33,579 nt of DNA from a virus (IMGVR_UViG_3300005826_000054:1-33579); one strand, 5' to 3'; positions 11,503-20,933 are shown, counted from the first letter of the stretch. The notes: a model not told the origin generated them from the letters alone. Numbers and translations: made by a program.

Positions 11503-12843
11503 CTACGATGCGGCGGTGATGATTCCGGCGACACACGTCAGGTTCGTGATCGCACCGTTGAACGAGACGCCGGCTTGCCCTTGGACGTAGTATGCGTTTG
11601 TGTTGATGCTGTTGCTGCCGGTGTCGCCGCCGGTTGCGCCGGAAGTGTAGAGCCCTTGCCCCACGATCACGCGCGTGCCGACAGATCCCGCGACGATTGT
11701 CTGGAACAACAAATCACCATCCTCGGATGTATCGGTCGTGTCCAGAATCCGACCGCTGATACTTGCATACTGTGTCTCGGTTCCGCCTGAATCGTTGCCG
11801 GTGAATCGGATCCGGCCGAGAGAGTCAGATGCCGCTGGCGATGCGCTGTTGCGGTATAGGTCAAGGTCTGGCCCGTTGCCTGCTCCTGCGTCAATCGACT
11901 CCCACTGAGGTGAAGATCCGGTAAAAAGGCAGGTTTCCCCTAGCGCGTTCAGGACGGCCAAATTGCCGTTGCCGTCGCCGTACATCAGAGCCGTATTCGC
12001 GATTGCCGCAGTTGGGAAAAACGCACCAGCACCGGCAAACGCCAGTGTGTGCGTGGTTGCAGATGCCCACAAATCCGACTCCACTCCGATGCCCAGGTTG
12101 CCCAAGAATGAGCCGTTCGCGTTAACCGCGTCGGCCGTGCGCCTTGGGAACGCGCGAAAAGCGGTATGCACATTCGCGCCGTTGTCATCCGAATATCTCA
12201 AATAGAACACGTCCGGCAGCGTCGGGTGGTCGGCTGACAACTTCGCCCACTTCCAGCTTTTGTCCGTGTCGTCGGCCGAGAACCAATGGATTTCGGACCC
12301 GTTCGAGCTGGTGTCGTAGCCGATCAGGTCGATGCCGGCCCTCCCGTCATTGGTCATGACGGTCAGGCCGGTCGCGCCCGCGCCCTCGATGATGACATCA
12401 TCCCGGAGCGCAAACGCGGACAGGCCCGAATCGACGCCAGCCGCCTTGATCTGCAACGTGGTCCCGGCGTCCAGCGTGTCGTTGGACCCGATCATCAATC
12501 CGTCGATCAGGTTTAGCTGCGTCCCGATACTCTCCAGATCGTTCGCGGCGCGGATGTTGTCGCGGGTCCAGATGGCCGAGGTCGGCGGATCGGTGTCCGT
12601 GCTCGGCGCGAGAACGAGCTTGTAGGTTCCGGTCGCAACATGCACCCCGTTCGGGGGTTCCCCGCGCGAGTCCAGCACCACCGGGTTCGCGTTGGGCGTT
12701 ACGCCGTCGCTCTCGGTGTAGGTGGTGGCCTTCGTGGAACCGCCCGCGCCGTAGACGAACAGCTTGCCGCCGGATAGCGGATCTCCGTTAGAATCGAGAA
12801 ACTGCGGCTTGTGATCGGGCAGAAGGGGGTGGACGGTGGGCAT
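11503..12843 (-). CDS. Tail fibre/tailspike protein with head-binding-like N-terminus
   Basis: The protein has 446 residues. The N-terminal 100 residues (QFLDSNGDPLSGGKLFVYGA, then TYTESDGVTPNANPVVLDSR) match the head-binding style domain of podovirus tailspikes, which attaches the spike to the tail hub. The rest is rich in Gly, Ser, Thr, Asp and Asn with a beta-repeat look (IRFTGNDSGGTETQYASISG), as in trimeric fibres. No catalytic motif or C-terminal chaperone is obvious. Position after the ejection proteins equals gene 9 in P22. It would bind the host receptor. Confidence 0.85.
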   Translation of the reverse strand: MPTVHPLLPDHKPQFLDSNGDPLSGGKLFVYGAGGSTKATTYTESDGVTPNANPVVLDSRGEPPNGVHVATGTYKLVLAPSTDTDPPTSAIWTRDNIRAANDLESIGTQLNLIDGLMIGSNDTLDAGTTLQIKAAGVDSGLSAFALRDDVIIEGAGATGLTVMTNDGRAGIDLIGYDTSSNGSEIHWFSADDTDKSWKWAKLSADHPTLPDVFYLRYSDDNGANVHTAFRAFPRRTADAVNANGSFLGNLGIGVESDLWASATTHTLAFAGAGAFFPTAAIANTALMYGDGNGNLAVLNALGETCLFTGSSPQWESIDAGAGNGPDLDLYRNSASPAASDSLGRIRFTGNDSGGTETQYASISGRILDTTDTSEDGDLLFQTIVAGSVGTRVIVGQGLYTSGATGGDTGSNSINTNAYYVQGQAGVSFNGAITNLTCVAGIITAAS

Positions 12844-13024
12844 GGCTCGTTACCTGTATCAATATCGGGGTTATGCGGCCTCGGGCGCGGTCTTGGCCGC
12901 CCTTCTCGCAATGGCGCATGGCGGATGGTGGATCCCGGGGATCCTGTTCATGGCCGCATGGGGCGCGGTTGTAGGAACTGCTGCGGGAATGGCTCGGGAT
13001 TGGGATTCTCGGCGGCTGCAATAA
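12842..13024 (+). CDS. Possible antisense two-helix membrane protein
   Basis: A rightward frame of 60 residues from ATG 12842 (MARYLYQYRGYAASGAVLAA). Two hydrophobic helices (AASGAVLAALLAMAHGG and WWIPGILFMAAWGAVVG, then TAAGM) are flanked by charged ends, a holin-like shape. It fills the 104-bp gap between tail fibre and ejection genes and overlaps the 3' end of the latter by 77 bp, on the opposite strand to the whole late operon. Shadow ORFs are common at this G+C content, so it may be spurious. Confidence 0.35.
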   Translation: MARYLYQYRGYAASGAVLAALLAMAHGGWWIPGILFMAAWGAVVGTAAGMARDWDSRRLQ

Positions 13025-15029
13025 CGCCGGCTTTCGCGAGGATCTGTGCTACTGCCTGCGTTTTCTTGAGTGATCCGGGGCTCAGCCTGCGCAGCAGCCG
13101 CAGATTGTCTAACTCCGCCACTGCATCCGGCGACGTGATTGCACGCGCCAGCGATGCGCGCCAATTGCCTTCTGCGTTCTCGACCCACCAGTCTGTAAGC
13201 CACTTTTGCGGCGACGTGAGATCGAAATCCCCGACCCGCGAAGCAATCGGCGCAGCCTCACGCCTTGACGTTGCCTTCTCCGCCAAAGCTGCGGCGGTTT
13301 GCGATTGTCTGCCGTAAGCCCGCCCGGTTGCCTCTAGCACCTCGATCAGATCGGAAAAATTCTGAAATCGTTCAGGCCCCATTGCCTCGCGCATGATCTT
13401 TCTTTGCGCTGGCGTGCCCATGACCATCTCCGCAAATCGGGCGCCGCGCACCTCTTTAACGGATCGCCCTTTCGCTGCCGAGCCTTCCCATATCTGTTTC
13501 AGGTAGGCCCCGACCAACCTATCCCAATCTTGTTCTCGGCCCTGCGAGACAAATTCTCGCCGCCAATTAGCCACGGAGCGCGGCGTTACGCTTTCGCTGC
13601 TCAGTAGCTTTTTCGGGATCCCGGAAAGGCTTGTGTCCTTGGTCCGGGCGATCACTCCCTCGATGCCTTCCTCTAGCGGGTTCAAATGCGTCTCGCGCAT
13701 CATCGCCTGCGTGGTCCTGGCTTGTTTGTAGCTCGGGTACTGCCGCTCCATGAAGGAAAGCAGCCGGTTCCTGCCTCTACGCAGCGCTCGCTCCGTTACC
13801 TGTCCTTTTGCAAACGTGGACGCAGATGCCTTTTCGGCGTCCTCGCGCATCAACTTCCCGGCCATGTCGATCACTGCGGTTGAGTTTCGCGGGTCATCCA
13901 TCAGGCCGAATTCCGGGCTGTCCTTTACCCTGTCGATGTACTTCGTGATCAGCGGATCGGAGTCCAGATTCATGAACGCGCGCTCATCCACCAAGTTGCC
14001 ACGATTGGCTACTTGATAGGCGTTCCGGGAACCGGTGCTTACAGCGGCGTAGGCATCATCAATTGATTGCCTTGCCACGTCGCGCGCGGACATACCTGCA
14101 ACGTCCAGATCGCGAGACTGGCGCAAGAAATCGTCAACGGCCCCGGCAACCTGTTCCGCCCGATCACCGAAAAACTTTTTCATCACGTCGCCGGCTTCGT
14201 CCATGCCGGTGCCGTAGTTGATCTGCCTGTTGATCAGGCTACCAAGGTTCGACGCCTCGGCAGGCGTGAGCGTAATCCCGCGAGCCTTGGCAAGCCTGAT
14301 CAGCCGTTCCATGCCTGCGCGATCCAAGCGCATCACGTCCTTCGCGGCCCGCCGGTTTGCGATCACGGATGCGGTTTTGCCGGCTGCGGCAGGCACGGCG
14401 AAGTCGATGGCGCCTTGAAGCGCCAGATCTCTGGCGTTAGCAGCCGAATCCTGCACGTCTCCTTGCGCCAGCCCGATCAGTTTGTTCGCCGCAAGGCCGC
14501 CCATGCCAAGCAATGCGGACGCAGCGGGCACAGCCGACGCCCCACCAGTCGCGGGCGCCATCAGCGCGCCCAGCACGGCCCCCGTGATCGGAAGCATGAA
14601 CTCGCCAGCATAGGCGCCCATCGCCGCCGCGCCTCCAGACACCTCGGGCAGTAGCCCGCCGGCATCGTCGCGGTAAAAGACGCGCCCACTGTCATCCGTC
14701 ATGTAGCGCGCCTCGCGCACCTCGGGCGGCTCGTTCGGGAACCGGGCAGCGGCGTACTGCTTCACCTTGACCCGTGGATCCTCAATGGTCGCGATGCGCG
14801 CCGCGTCAATGGGGCCGACCGGGTTGGGGTTGCTACGCAAGCCCATTCCGTACTGTGCGGGCTGCTGCGGCGACGTGACGTGTTCGGGAAGGGGGCGCTG
14901 GTACTTGGCAGCCCACCCGCCAGAAGGGGCCGCAGGGGCGGCGACAGGCTGCCTTCCCTCCGGCTGAGCGGGCGCGGTCGCATCAGCCGCCGGCGCGCCT
15001 TCGGATGCAAACTTGTCTGCCCATCCCAT
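12948..15029 (-). CDS. Ejected internal virion protein, gp16-like
   Basis: The protein has 693 residues; its ATG overlaps the previous stop (TAATG). A Pro/Ala/Gln-rich N-terminus leads to a hydrophobic, Gly/Ala-rich region (about 135-185: GEFMLPITGAVLGALMAP, then ASALLGMGGLAANKLIG) suited to membrane insertion, followed by a long helical C-terminal part. This architecture and its place as the last of three ejection genes correspond to P22 gp16, which enters the cell with the DNA and helps it cross the membrane. No transglycosylase motif is seen. Assigned by position and composition. Confidence 0.75.
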   Translation of the reverse strand: MGWADKFASEGAPAADATAPAQPEGRQPVAAPAAPSGGWAAKYQRPLPEHVTSPQQPAQYGMGLRSNPNPVGPIDAARIATIEDPRVKVKQYAAARFPNEPPEVREARYMTDDSGRVFYRDDAGGLLPEVSGGAAAMGAYAGEFMLPITGAVLGALMAPATGGASAVPAASALLGMGGLAANKLIGLAQGDVQDSAANARDLALQGAIDFAVPAAAGKTASVIANRRAAKDVMRLDRAGMERLIRLAKARGITLTPAEASNLGSLINRQINYGTGMDEAGDVMKKFFGDRAEQVAGAVDDFLRQSRDLDVAGMSARDVARQSIDDAYAAVSTGSRNAYQVANRGNLVDERAFMNLDSDPLITKYIDRVKDSPEFGLMDDPRNSTAVIDMAGKLMREDAEKASASTFAKGQVTERALRRGRNRLLSFMERQYPSYKQARTTQAMMRETHLNPLEEGIEGVIARTKDTSLSGIPKKLLSSESVTPRSVANWRREFVSQGREQDWDRLVGAYLKQIWEGSAAKGRSVKEVRGARFAEMVMGTPAQRKIMREAMGPERFQNFSDLIEVLEATGRAYGRQSQTAAALAEKATSRREAAPIASRVGDFDLTSPQKWLTDWWVENAEGNWRASLARAITSPDAVAELDNLRLLRRLSPGSLKKTQAVAQILAKAGVIAAAENPNPEPFPQQFLQPRPMRP

Positions 15030-16120
15030 TACAAATACCCCTCGGCTCGCAATCTAGCGGTGCCTTCGTCCTCCGACAGCCCGGCGGCCTCAAGTTCGCG
15101 GGCTCTAGCCCCTACGTCATCATCTGCGCCACCAAGGAACAATTCATCAAATCGCTTGCCGAATTCGTCACTACCGACGCGCACGCCTTCCCTCAGGAGC
15201 CGAGCCTTGATCCGCATACTGCGGCGAACTTCGGCGGAGTACTCATCAAAAGCGGCTTCGAACTCCGTGGGGCCGAGGTCGGTGCTCATCATCGACTTCT
15301 TCAGATCTTCCATTTCCTGAACGGAAGCCGCTGCGCCCGTGATCTCTTTGCGGTATGCGTTGAACTCGCGATCTACGTTCTGCGCGAATTGGCGGCGCTT
15401 TCTGATCAGTTTGCGTTGTTCGGGGTTTGCAACGCCCGCCTTGTCGGCAAGGCCACTCACGGCAGAATCCAGGCGCCCGCCGAAGGTCAGGAATTCAGGA
15501 TCGTAGAGGTCGCGGATTCTCTCCAGCCGCCCGACAGTCTCCCACCCGCTTTGCAATCCGGTTTGCGCTGCACGCTCTACCGTTGTATCGGCCTTCACGG
15601 TCGGCACAGGGCCGCCGCCGCCCATTGTGCCGACGCTCATCAGCGGCCGGCCCTGTTCGTCGTAGCCGGTGATCGTGGCGCCGAACCCTTTTGAGTTCGG
15701 GTTCCACCTCGGCGCCTCAGCTTCGTCCACCCACGACTTACGAGCCGGATCCCATGTCTGCGTGACTTCTGACGATCCGCGCTTAAGTGTGCGCGTCGTC
15801 GGCGGTTTTGATCCGGCATCGGCTCGCTTCCCGATCATCCCCTCCAGCTTGAAAGCCTCCTCACGGCGCCCGTGCTTTACCAACACGTCGCGCATCGCGG
15901 GAAGGTCAAGCCCGCCGTCTGCGGCCCTCGGCAGCGCGGAGAGTTCCTGTTCTAGCGCCGCCTCCTGTTGCTGTTCCAAGATTTTCTGCTCTTGCTCTTG
16001 CTCCGCGAGCGCGTTGCGCTTCTGTACGTCTTTGATCGCGAGCGCGTTTGCATAGGTCCGCATCGGGTCGTGGCGCGGGACGTTGCCAGCCTGCAAGATG
16101 ATGTCGGGTCGTAGAGGCAT
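15029..16120 (-). CDS. Ejected internal virion protein, gp20-like
   Basis: The protein has 363 residues from ATG 16120 (TGATG overlap with the previous stop). Gln/Glu-rich helices occupy residues about 25-65 (LAEQEQEQKILEQQQEAALE). A spacer with GSSEVTQTWDPARKSWVDEA follows, and the second half is helical (about 190-345). It lies between the gp7-like and gp16-like genes, as gene 20 does in P22, so it is most likely a DNA-ejection or transfer protein packed in the head. Sequence alone does not define its mechanism. Confidence 0.7.
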   Translation of the reverse strand: MPLRPDIILQAGNVPRHDPMRTYANALAIKDVQKRNALAEQEQEQKILEQQQEAALEQELSALPRAADGGLDLPAMRDVLVKHGRREEAFKLEGMIGKRADAGSKPPTTRTLKRGSSEVTQTWDPARKSWVDEAEAPRWNPNSKGFGATITGYDEQGRPLMSVGTMGGGGPVPTVKADTTVERAAQTGLQSGWETVGRLERIRDLYDPEFLTFGGRLDSAVSGLADKAGVANPEQRKLIRKRRQFAQNVDREFNAYRKEITGAAASVQEMEDLKKSMMSTDLGPTEFEAAFDEYSAEVRRSMRIKARLLREGVRVGSDEFGKRFDELFLGGADDDVGARARELEAAGLSEDEGTARLRAEGYL

Positions 16121-17205
16121 CACGATGACCTCAAAAGCTGCATCAGTTGAAGATAATCAGACGCGCCACTTAGGCCGCTTTGCATCGCGTTCCCGGACCC
16201 GACGATGCCGGCAGATCGGGCGTTCCCGGCCTGTAGCGCGATGTCCGACAGGTTGCCGCCGACACTCGCGCCCAGGTTCGCCGTCTGCGCCGCTGCATTC
16301 TGGCCGGACGCCGACTGACCCGAGAGCATGTTGTACGCCTGCGCCCGGTTGCCGGAACCGCGCGCCTTGGTGGCCGCGTCACGGCTGAAGGCGTTGCCAT
16401 ACTCCTGCGAGGCGAGGCCGGAATTGAAACGCGCGATGTCCTTCAGGTTCGCGCCCGACAACTGCATCCCGCGAGCGGCGGCGCTGTTCTCGATGCCGCG
16501 CATACCCTCCTGCTGCCGGAACTGGTAGCCGGGATCCACCTCGAAGTCGGCAGCGGTGAACGGCTGATCGTTCAGCGGGGGCAGCATCGCCCCGTACTCG
16601 CCGCCAGGGCTGTAGGGTTGGCTCTGCGCCTGCGATAGCGCATTGCGCGCCGACATCAGTTCATTGCGCGCCTGCTCCAGTTCCGCCGAATTCGCGCCCA
16701 CGCCGCCGATCCCGCCCTTGGGTTGCTTCGCGATGGCGGCGCGATCAGGCCCGTAGGCGTTGTACGGCACCCCGAGAGCCATTGCCCGCTGGTCCCATGC
16801 TGCCGTCTCTGCCGGGTCGCCTGCGTCGCCTCCAGGGCGCGGACGAGGCCCCAGGGTAGCCACCACCCGATCCCACGACATCGCGCCTTGTGGGGCCGCA
16901 GAGGACGCCAGGGCGTTGTACCGTTGTTCGGCCTGCTGCACTCGCTGCTGGGCTGCCGTGACGCCCGGGCTTACGGATCCGGTGCCGCCAGTGCCGAGCA
17001 AAAACGACAGTTTGTCGAGCGCGTTTGCGCCGGCCACGCGCCAGGGCGCCAGATCGTCACGCGTCTGGCCGTACATCTCTCGCTGGACCTTCGCGGCCTC
17101 GCGGGCGGCTTCCGTCTGCGCGTCGGCCGCCTTGCTGGCGGATTTCGACCCGAAGAGCCCGCCGAGCAGGGACGACCCGACGCCGATTGCCGTCAATGGA
17201 TCCAT
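16120..17205 (-). CDS. DNA transfer/ejection protein, gp7-like
   Basis: The protein has 361 residues. The N-terminus is MDPLTAIGVGSSLLGGLFGS, then KSASKAADAQTEAAREAAKV, a pattern I associate with phage DNA transfer proteins: a hydrophobic Gly-rich segment followed by an Ala/Gln helix and TRDDLAPWRVAG. The C-terminal third is rich in Ala, Gly, Ser and Gln. It is the first of three ejection-protein genes, in the place of P22 gene 7. It would leave the head with the DNA and help form the conduit through the envelope. Confidence 0.78.
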   Translation of the reverse strand: MDPLTAIGVGSSLLGGLFGSKSASKAADAQTEAAREAAKVQREMYGQTRDDLAPWRVAGANALDKLSFLLGTGGTGSVSPGVTAAQQRVQQAEQRYNALASSAAPQGAMSWDRVVATLGPRPRPGGDAGDPAETAAWDQRAMALGVPYNAYGPDRAAIAKQPKGGIGGVGANSAELEQARNELMSARNALSQAQSQPYSPGGEYGAMLPPLNDQPFTAADFEVDPGYQFRQQEGMRGIENSAAARGMQLSGANLKDIARFNSGLASQEYGNAFSRDAATKARGSGNRAQAYNMLSGQSASGQNAAAQTANLGASVGGNLSDIALQAGNARSAGIVGSGNAMQSGLSGASDYLQLMQLLRSS

Positions 17206-17215
17206 TATTGATTCC

Positions 17216-17455
17216 TCATGCGCTTGCGCCTGTTGCGTCTATCCACCCGGCGCCGTCGTACCAGATCGGCTGCCCTAGCGTCGTGTCGAAGTACGGCCGC
17301 CCGGCCCACAAAAGCTTTGTAGGCCGGTTCGCTGTCGTCCCTGAGCCCATCAGCGCGGTCAGGTATGACGCGACCAGCGACGACCACGCCACATAGCCCC
17401 GGGACGCCTGCGCGCCCTCTTCCGTGATCACACTGCCCGGCGGCGCGACATTCAT
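17216..17455 (-). CDS. Small structural protein in the tail-needle position
   Basis: The ATG at 17455 overlaps the stop of the stabilisation gene (ATGA); a start at 17524 would lie inside that gene. The product is 79 residues, starting MNVAPPGSVITEEGAQASRG. The closing block NRPTKLLWAGRPYFDTTLGQ, then PIWYDG, is a repeated motif in phage tail and fibre proteins. P22 has its needle gene 26 at this point, but the protein is far shorter and lacks a long coiled coil, so equivalence is unproven. Confidence 0.7.
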   Translation of the reverse strand: MNVAPPGSVITEEGAQASRGYVAWSSLVASYLTALMGSGTTANRPTKLLWAGRPYFDTTLGQPIWYDGAGWIDATGASA

Positions 17456-18870
17456 TCCGCCATCACCCACGCGGACGTGATCGGCACTTGAATCGGATCG
17501 GAAACGCGCAGTTTGAAAGTCCACTCATAGGCGTTACCAAGCCGGCGCCAGATTGCGCGCGTCTTGTACCGGCCCTGCTTCCCGATGCCGACCCACCGTT
17601 CCGGGCCGTAGACGTGGCCGCCGTCCTTGCTGATCGCAAGCATGGCTTGCGGGTCCGAGCCAGAGCCGGTAGCGGTGGCTAGGCCCGTGTCGATGTCCAC
17701 CCACAGTTCCGGGATGGACACATAGCGGCCATCGAAAACGTGTCGCGAGGTCAGTTCCTTTGCAAAGACCTGTCCGTTATCGTCAAGGCGCGAGGCGTCG
17801 ATCTGGTAGATGTTGCCGTTCTCGTAGTCGGCAACCATGCTTTTCGCGTCGAGCTGAACCCCGAATTCCGCGCGATGCCGCTCGCCGGCAGTCCCGTATT
17901 GCCATTCCGACCACAGGCCCGTGGAAGAGTCGTAGACCCACGACACGCCCGCCGTCTGAAAGTTGAGTTGGTAGAAGGAGTGCCCGGCGCTCATGTACGA
18001 CAGCGCCGAGGCGTTCGACGTGCCCCGGTACTCGTTCCAGATTGCTTCGACTTCGGGCGTGCTGATCCGCCTCGGCGCATAGCCCGCCATCTGCATCGCC
18101 TGGATCTCGCCCATGCGGTTCTGCGCGAGCCACGCGATGGTATTGCCAAGCGTTGCAATGCTCCATCGCGCGCGAAGCCCCCACTCCGCCGTCGCCCCGT
18201 CGATCCGTTTGTACGGGAAATCCAGCGCGCCGACGTTCGACCACACTTCTACAGAGTCGTCGCCAAAGAGGAACAGCTCGTTGTTATCGACGTAAACCCG
18301 CACGAGGTCGTCGGTGAAACCCTCGGCCGTGGCAAAGTCCGTCCCATCCCATGACGTTCCGTCGTAGCTGCCGGACAGCCAGAACCGGCCCGGGTTGTTC
18401 GCGTCCGAGCCCGAAACGATGAAGCGCCCGCCTTGGTAGGCGCAAGTGTTCGCCACGGGGAAGTCGGTATCCGCGATCTTCGTGAACGTCGCCGCCGCGA
18501 TGTTGTAGATGTAGCCCTCGGAGCCGTCTACAACAAGCACCTCCAGTCCGTTCACCGCCATATCTACGCGCCCATTCTTGCCGCCGCTGGTGTCGAGCGT
18601 GCCGATAACGGTAGCGGTTCCTAGCGTGCTGATCCGGTACATGGACCCGCGATGCACGGCGTAGATGTAATCGCCGAAGGTCGTCATTCCCCGGATCGGG
18701 GTGTCGCCAAGCTGGCAGAACAGCTTGAGCCCGGGCCGTTGGAAGAACGCGAGCGGCGCCCGGTCCTCCGCGTTGATCGGCTCGGCGTACATATTCACGC
18801 GCCGCTGCGCGGACACCTGTACGCTCTTGCCGGTCTGGCCGGTGGAGAAGAGAGGGTATTGCTTGCCCAT
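17452..18870 (-). CDS. Packaged-DNA stabilisation protein, P22 gp10-like tail hub
   Basis: The protein has 472 residues, the same size as P22 gp10. The N-terminus MGKQYPLFSTGQTGKSVQVS, then AQRRVNMYAEP, and the blade-like repeats (YIYAVHRGSMYRIS, EVLVVDGSEGYIYNI, LFLFGDDSVEVWSNVG) fit the phage stabilisation family. This protein forms the hub between portal/gp4 and needle, closing the head after packaging. Its ATG overlaps the stop of the ADP-ribosyltransferase gene (TAATG). Order of neighbours agrees with P22, apart from that inserted gene. Confidence 0.88.
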   Translation of the reverse strand: MGKQYPLFSTGQTGKSVQVSAQRRVNMYAEPINAEDRAPLAFFQRPGLKLFCQLGDTPIRGMTTFGDYIYAVHRGSMYRISTLGTATVIGTLDTSGGKNGRVDMAVNGLEVLVVDGSEGYIYNIAAATFTKIADTDFPVANTCAYQGGRFIVSGSDANNPGRFWLSGSYDGTSWDGTDFATAEGFTDDLVRVYVDNNELFLFGDDSVEVWSNVGALDFPYKRIDGATAEWGLRARWSIATLGNTIAWLAQNRMGEIQAMQMAGYAPRRISTPEVEAIWNEYRGTSNASALSYMSAGHSFYQLNFQTAGVSWVYDSSTGLWSEWQYGTAGERHRAEFGVQLDAKSMVADYENGNIYQIDASRLDDNGQVFAKELTSRHVFDGRYVSIPELWVDIDTGLATATGSGSDPQAMLAISKDGGHVYGPERWVGIGKQGRYKTRAIWRRLGNAYEWTFKLRVSDPIQVPITSAWVMAE

Positions 18871-20930
18871 TATTCCCGCTTCAAAATCTTGGCGATTGAC
18901 GGATCGAACACGACGAAGTTGCGCGTGCCTTCGCCTGCGGCGCGGCTGGAGGCGTCGAAGTATTTGATGCCGGGGATGCTGTACTTTTCTCTCAAATATT
19001 CACTTGCTTGCGCCTTGCCGCCTAGCCTTTGCTGCAAATCGTAATACAGCCTTTCCCCGGTTAAGTCCTTTTCTTGCCATACGCCAAAACGATCCAAAAG
19101 CCCTGTTTTCCCGTCGTCTTTAACAGCATCCCCAAACTCTGAGATCAACGCCTCCCGCACCGCCGCCGGCTGCTCGCTCAACGGCGCGTCCCAATCGAGC
19201 ATCTTTGCGATGTGCTCGTCGGGGAGGTCTACGGTGTAGAAGTGGCCGGGGGATGGCTTGAACGACTTTGCCTCTTCAATGGCGCCAATTGCTTTGTCAA
19301 AGTCGATAGCGTCCCCGTACTTTTCCGCCATGCTCGTGATCAAGTCCATGTCGGACATATCGGGAGACTTTTCAATCAAATCAAAAGCAAATTCGGCCTG
19401 GGGCGACATTTGCCCGCCTACTCTCGCGTATCGCGCATCGCCGGTTAGCTTGTAACTCTTCGCCACCCCCGGCGACTCAGCCAGATAGATCCCGTGCCCG
19501 TATGCCTGCGCGCCCTCGCCCGTGCCGACCTTGGCGAGGTCAAAGCGGCCCTGCGGATACTCGGGCGTCACGTTGTTGATGCGGTGCGGGCTGCCGTGGT
19601 AGGTGGTCAGTTCCGCCGGCCCGCCTCCATAGCGCACGATCTGATCCGATTCCGGCACGTCAAAGCTATTCCAGAACGGGTTAGCGGCGCGCTCTGCTTG
19701 GCTCATGCCCATGCGGGTCTGCACGGCGCGGGCTTCGGCTTCGCCTGCTAGGGCGCGGTACTGATCCATTGCGTCGAAGCCCGTCACGCTCTCAAGCGTC
19801 ATCCTTCGATAACGATTCTCGGCTTGAGCAACGCGAGCAGCGGCCGCATCAACGTTCGGGATCAGATCATTGTTCGGCCCTGCAAGTTGTGTCAGCAGTC
19901 CTTGAACCGCTCGATCCTCCGGCATTCCTAGATCCGTCGCGGCCTTGTTTAGCGCGGCTTGAAACCCCGGATCGTTGACAGACTTAACGCCGGAAGCGCG
20001 CAGGCTGCGGACAACTTCCAGCCCGCTTCTGTGATCGTCGTAAATCTGCCGCGCTGCATTGACTTGGGACGGCTGAACAGAGAACTGTCCCGGCGAGCCG
20101 CCAGTAGCGAAACCTTCGCGACCTTGCACCGCGTGCTGCATCTCGTGCAATGGAGTGCTTGGATCCGACAGTCCGCGATCAAGATTGATCACCCCGTCCC
20201 TGTAACTTCCTCGCGTGCCACCGCCAAGATCATCGGAGAACATCACCCCCGTGCTATGGCTCATGTCGGGATACGCTTTCGCAAACTCATCATGCTTCAT
20301 AGCCTCATCGAACCGCATCAGGTTCTCTTGACCTGCCATCGCATCAAAGCCGCGTCCCGTCATTTCCGCCGCACTGTCGTCAATCTCAAACTTCCATTTC
20401 CCGTCAACGCCCTTAAACCACGGCTGCCCCATGTCTGCCGTCGCGCGCCAGATGTCCTCGCGAGACGCGCCCGCCTTGTCCATTTTCTTGGCAAGGGCAA
20501 GCGCCTCCGCCTTCGCGGTCTTGGCGGTTGGCCCCAGCACCATCGGAATCAGCCCCGGCGACCGCTGCGGATTGAACACGTTCCGCAGCGCGTTGATCGG
20601 GTCGTCCAGCACCGTGCCCGCAACGCCCCCGCCCCACGTCGAGCCCATCACCGCCGGCAGCACGTTGGAAACCGCCTCCTCGTCGGACCCGCCCAGCGTC
20701 GAACGCCGCAAGTCGCTCACCGGGCCGCCGAATCGCTCCAGGTCCGCGATCAACTGGTCGCCGGGAGCCTCCAGCGCCTTGATCCGGCGGATGTGCGCGG
20801 CCTCGCGCAACTGGTCGATAATGCCGGTTCCGGGCTGGCCCTGCGCTTCCATCAACTTATTGCGAAAGGCCGTGTACTCGCCAAGGGCGTTGGGCTTGCT
20901 CTTGCGCTTCTGTAGTGCGTTGCCAGCCAC
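18870..20930 (-). CDS. Polyvalent virion protein: HExxH metallopeptidase-like domain plus ADP-ribosyltransferase domain
   Basis: The protein has 686 residues from GTG 20930, 3 bp after the gp4-like gene. Residues 259-283 read TPLHEMQHAVQ followed by EGFATGGSP, with HEMQH (262-266) as zinc-binding HExxH; LAGEAEARAVQ (about 394-404) may give the third ligand, as in LPD23-type polyvalent domains. Residues about 440-686 resemble the polyvalent-protein ADP-ribosyltransferase family: TTYHGSPHRI (442-451), GTGEGAQAYGHGIYLAESPG (469-488), and a late DLPDEHI. Such proteins are carried in virions and delivered with DNA to alter host targets. The N-terminal 250 residues are helical and may attach it to the particle. 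The final catalytic Glu is not assigned with certainty. Confidence 0.82.
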   Translation of the reverse strand: MAGNALQKRKSKPNALGEYTAFRNKLMEAQGQPGTGIIDQLREAAHIRRIKALEAPGDQLIADLERFGGPVSDLRRSTLGGSDEEAVSNVLPAVMGSTWGGGVAGTVLDDPINALRNVFNPQRSPGLIPMVLGPTAKTAKAEALALAKKMDKAGASREDIWRATADMGQPWFKGVDGKWKFEIDDSAAEMTGRGFDAMAGQENLMRFDEAMKHDEFAKAYPDMSHSTGVMFSDDLGGGTRGSYRDGVINLDRGLSDPSTPLHEMQHAVQGREGFATGGSPGQFSVQPSQVNAARQIYDDHRSGLEVVRSLRASGVKSVNDPGFQAALNKAATDLGMPEDRAVQGLLTQLAGPNNDLIPNVDAAAARVAQAENRYRRMTLESVTGFDAMDQYRALAGEAEARAVQTRMGMSQAERAANPFWNSFDVPESDQIVRYGGGPAELTTYHGSPHRINNVTPEYPQGRFDLAKVGTGEGAQAYGHGIYLAESPGVAKSYKLTGDARYARVGGQMSPQAEFAFDLIEKSPDMSDMDLITSMAEKYGDAIDFDKAIGAIEEAKSFKPSPGHFYTVDLPDEHIAKMLDWDAPLSEQPAAVREALISEFGDAVKDDGKTGLLDRFGVWQEKDLTGERLYYDLQQRLGGKAQASEYLREKYSIPGIKYFDASSRAAGEGTRNFVVFDPSIAKILKRE

Positions 20931-20933
20931 GGC

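Noticed and set aside
10871-11536. Upstream extension of the membrane-anchored protein frame
   Set aside because: It overlaps two other good genes and has low-quality composition; ATG 10870 has the ATGA overlap and an immediate membrane anchor.
11503-12843. Diversity-generating retroelement target in the tail fibre
   Set aside because: No reverse transcriptase, template repeat or C-type-lectin-like variable end is visible.
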